Shown here piece by piece: positions 63,723 to 64,000 of a stretch of DNA of 64,000 bases. The translations under genes and the position numbers were made by a program. Source of the DNA: Ditylenchus dipsaci. Its lineage: Eukaryota > Nematoda > Chromadorea > Rhabditida > Anguinidae. The notes beneath the pieces were generated by a model that made no database searches, was not told where the DNA came from, and was given only the letters and a program-made list of their open reading frames with translations. Numbering within the stretch: the stretch's first letter is position 1; each line of letters opens with the position of its first letter. The stretch spans positions 124,001-188,000 of the forward strand of contig SADC01000112.1 in assembly GCA_004194705.1 (NCBI GenBank). Reading direction: 5' to 3'.

Positions 63723-64000
63723 CCCCTGAGGGATTTATTTAAAAAACATCGTACGAAAAATCGAAAATTCGGGTACTTTCACGTCAACCAATTATTAGAA
63801 TATTACTTCTTCAACCGCAACAACAACAAACCGAAGAAAATCTTTTTTGGTTGAGCACAAAGACCCCTGTAGGTATTGTTGTGTTGGCTATGGTCTTCTG
63901 CCTCGATATATTATTCTAAGCGCGACGAGAAAGGGGGATAAGACTCATAAAAGAGAGGATTGAGTGCATTATTCATGGTTGTTTAAGATGAAGAAAGAGG

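Overview
The window is nuclear DNA of an animal, most likely an invertebrate bilaterian. Genes have many exons with GT-AG introns, several only 42-60 bp long. The three proteins are animal families: an ASH1-type chromatin methyltransferase, a PDZD2/pro-IL16-type multi-PDZ protein and ribosomal protein S5. A short TTAGGC-like stretch at 2864-2911 is too weak to name a phylum.

Layout. (1) 1787-12762, plus strand: ASH1-like gene, 14 exons followed codon by codon (AT-hook, AWS, SET, post-SET, PHD, BAH, stop); its 5' end lies outside the window or was not found. (2) 15999 to about 58450, minus strand: one PDZD2/IL16-like gene of about 42 kb. PDZ1 and PDZ2 are encoded at 57.5-51.9 kb, a disordered linker at 32.4-20.5 kb and PDZ3 and PDZ4 at 17.6-16.0 kb. 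Every recognised exon joins the next in phase once two apparent base-count errors are allowed for. The 19.3-kb intron 32617-51930 splits PDZ2. (3) 39810-40938, plus strand: RpS5, five exons, nested inside that intron on the opposite strand.

Everything else is mainly mobile DNA: foldback elements, TA-flanked (Tc1/mariner/pogo-type), TTAA-flanked (piggyBac-type) and 8-bp-flanked (hAT-type) elements, a 3.2-kb hAT element with BED-finger and dimerisation coding pieces, a decayed second hAT, a gypsy integrase relic and tRNA-derived pieces. Several elements are nested in one another, which shows past mobility.

Two patterns deserve most attention. First, in three repeat families the body is conserved while a short 'word' differs between copies, yet the word matches itself at both ends, and in one family also in the centre, of the same copy. 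Second, five of six apparent coding frameshifts are missing single bases in or next to short homopolymers, two of them in RpS5. This points to uncorrected assembly errors rather than gene decay.
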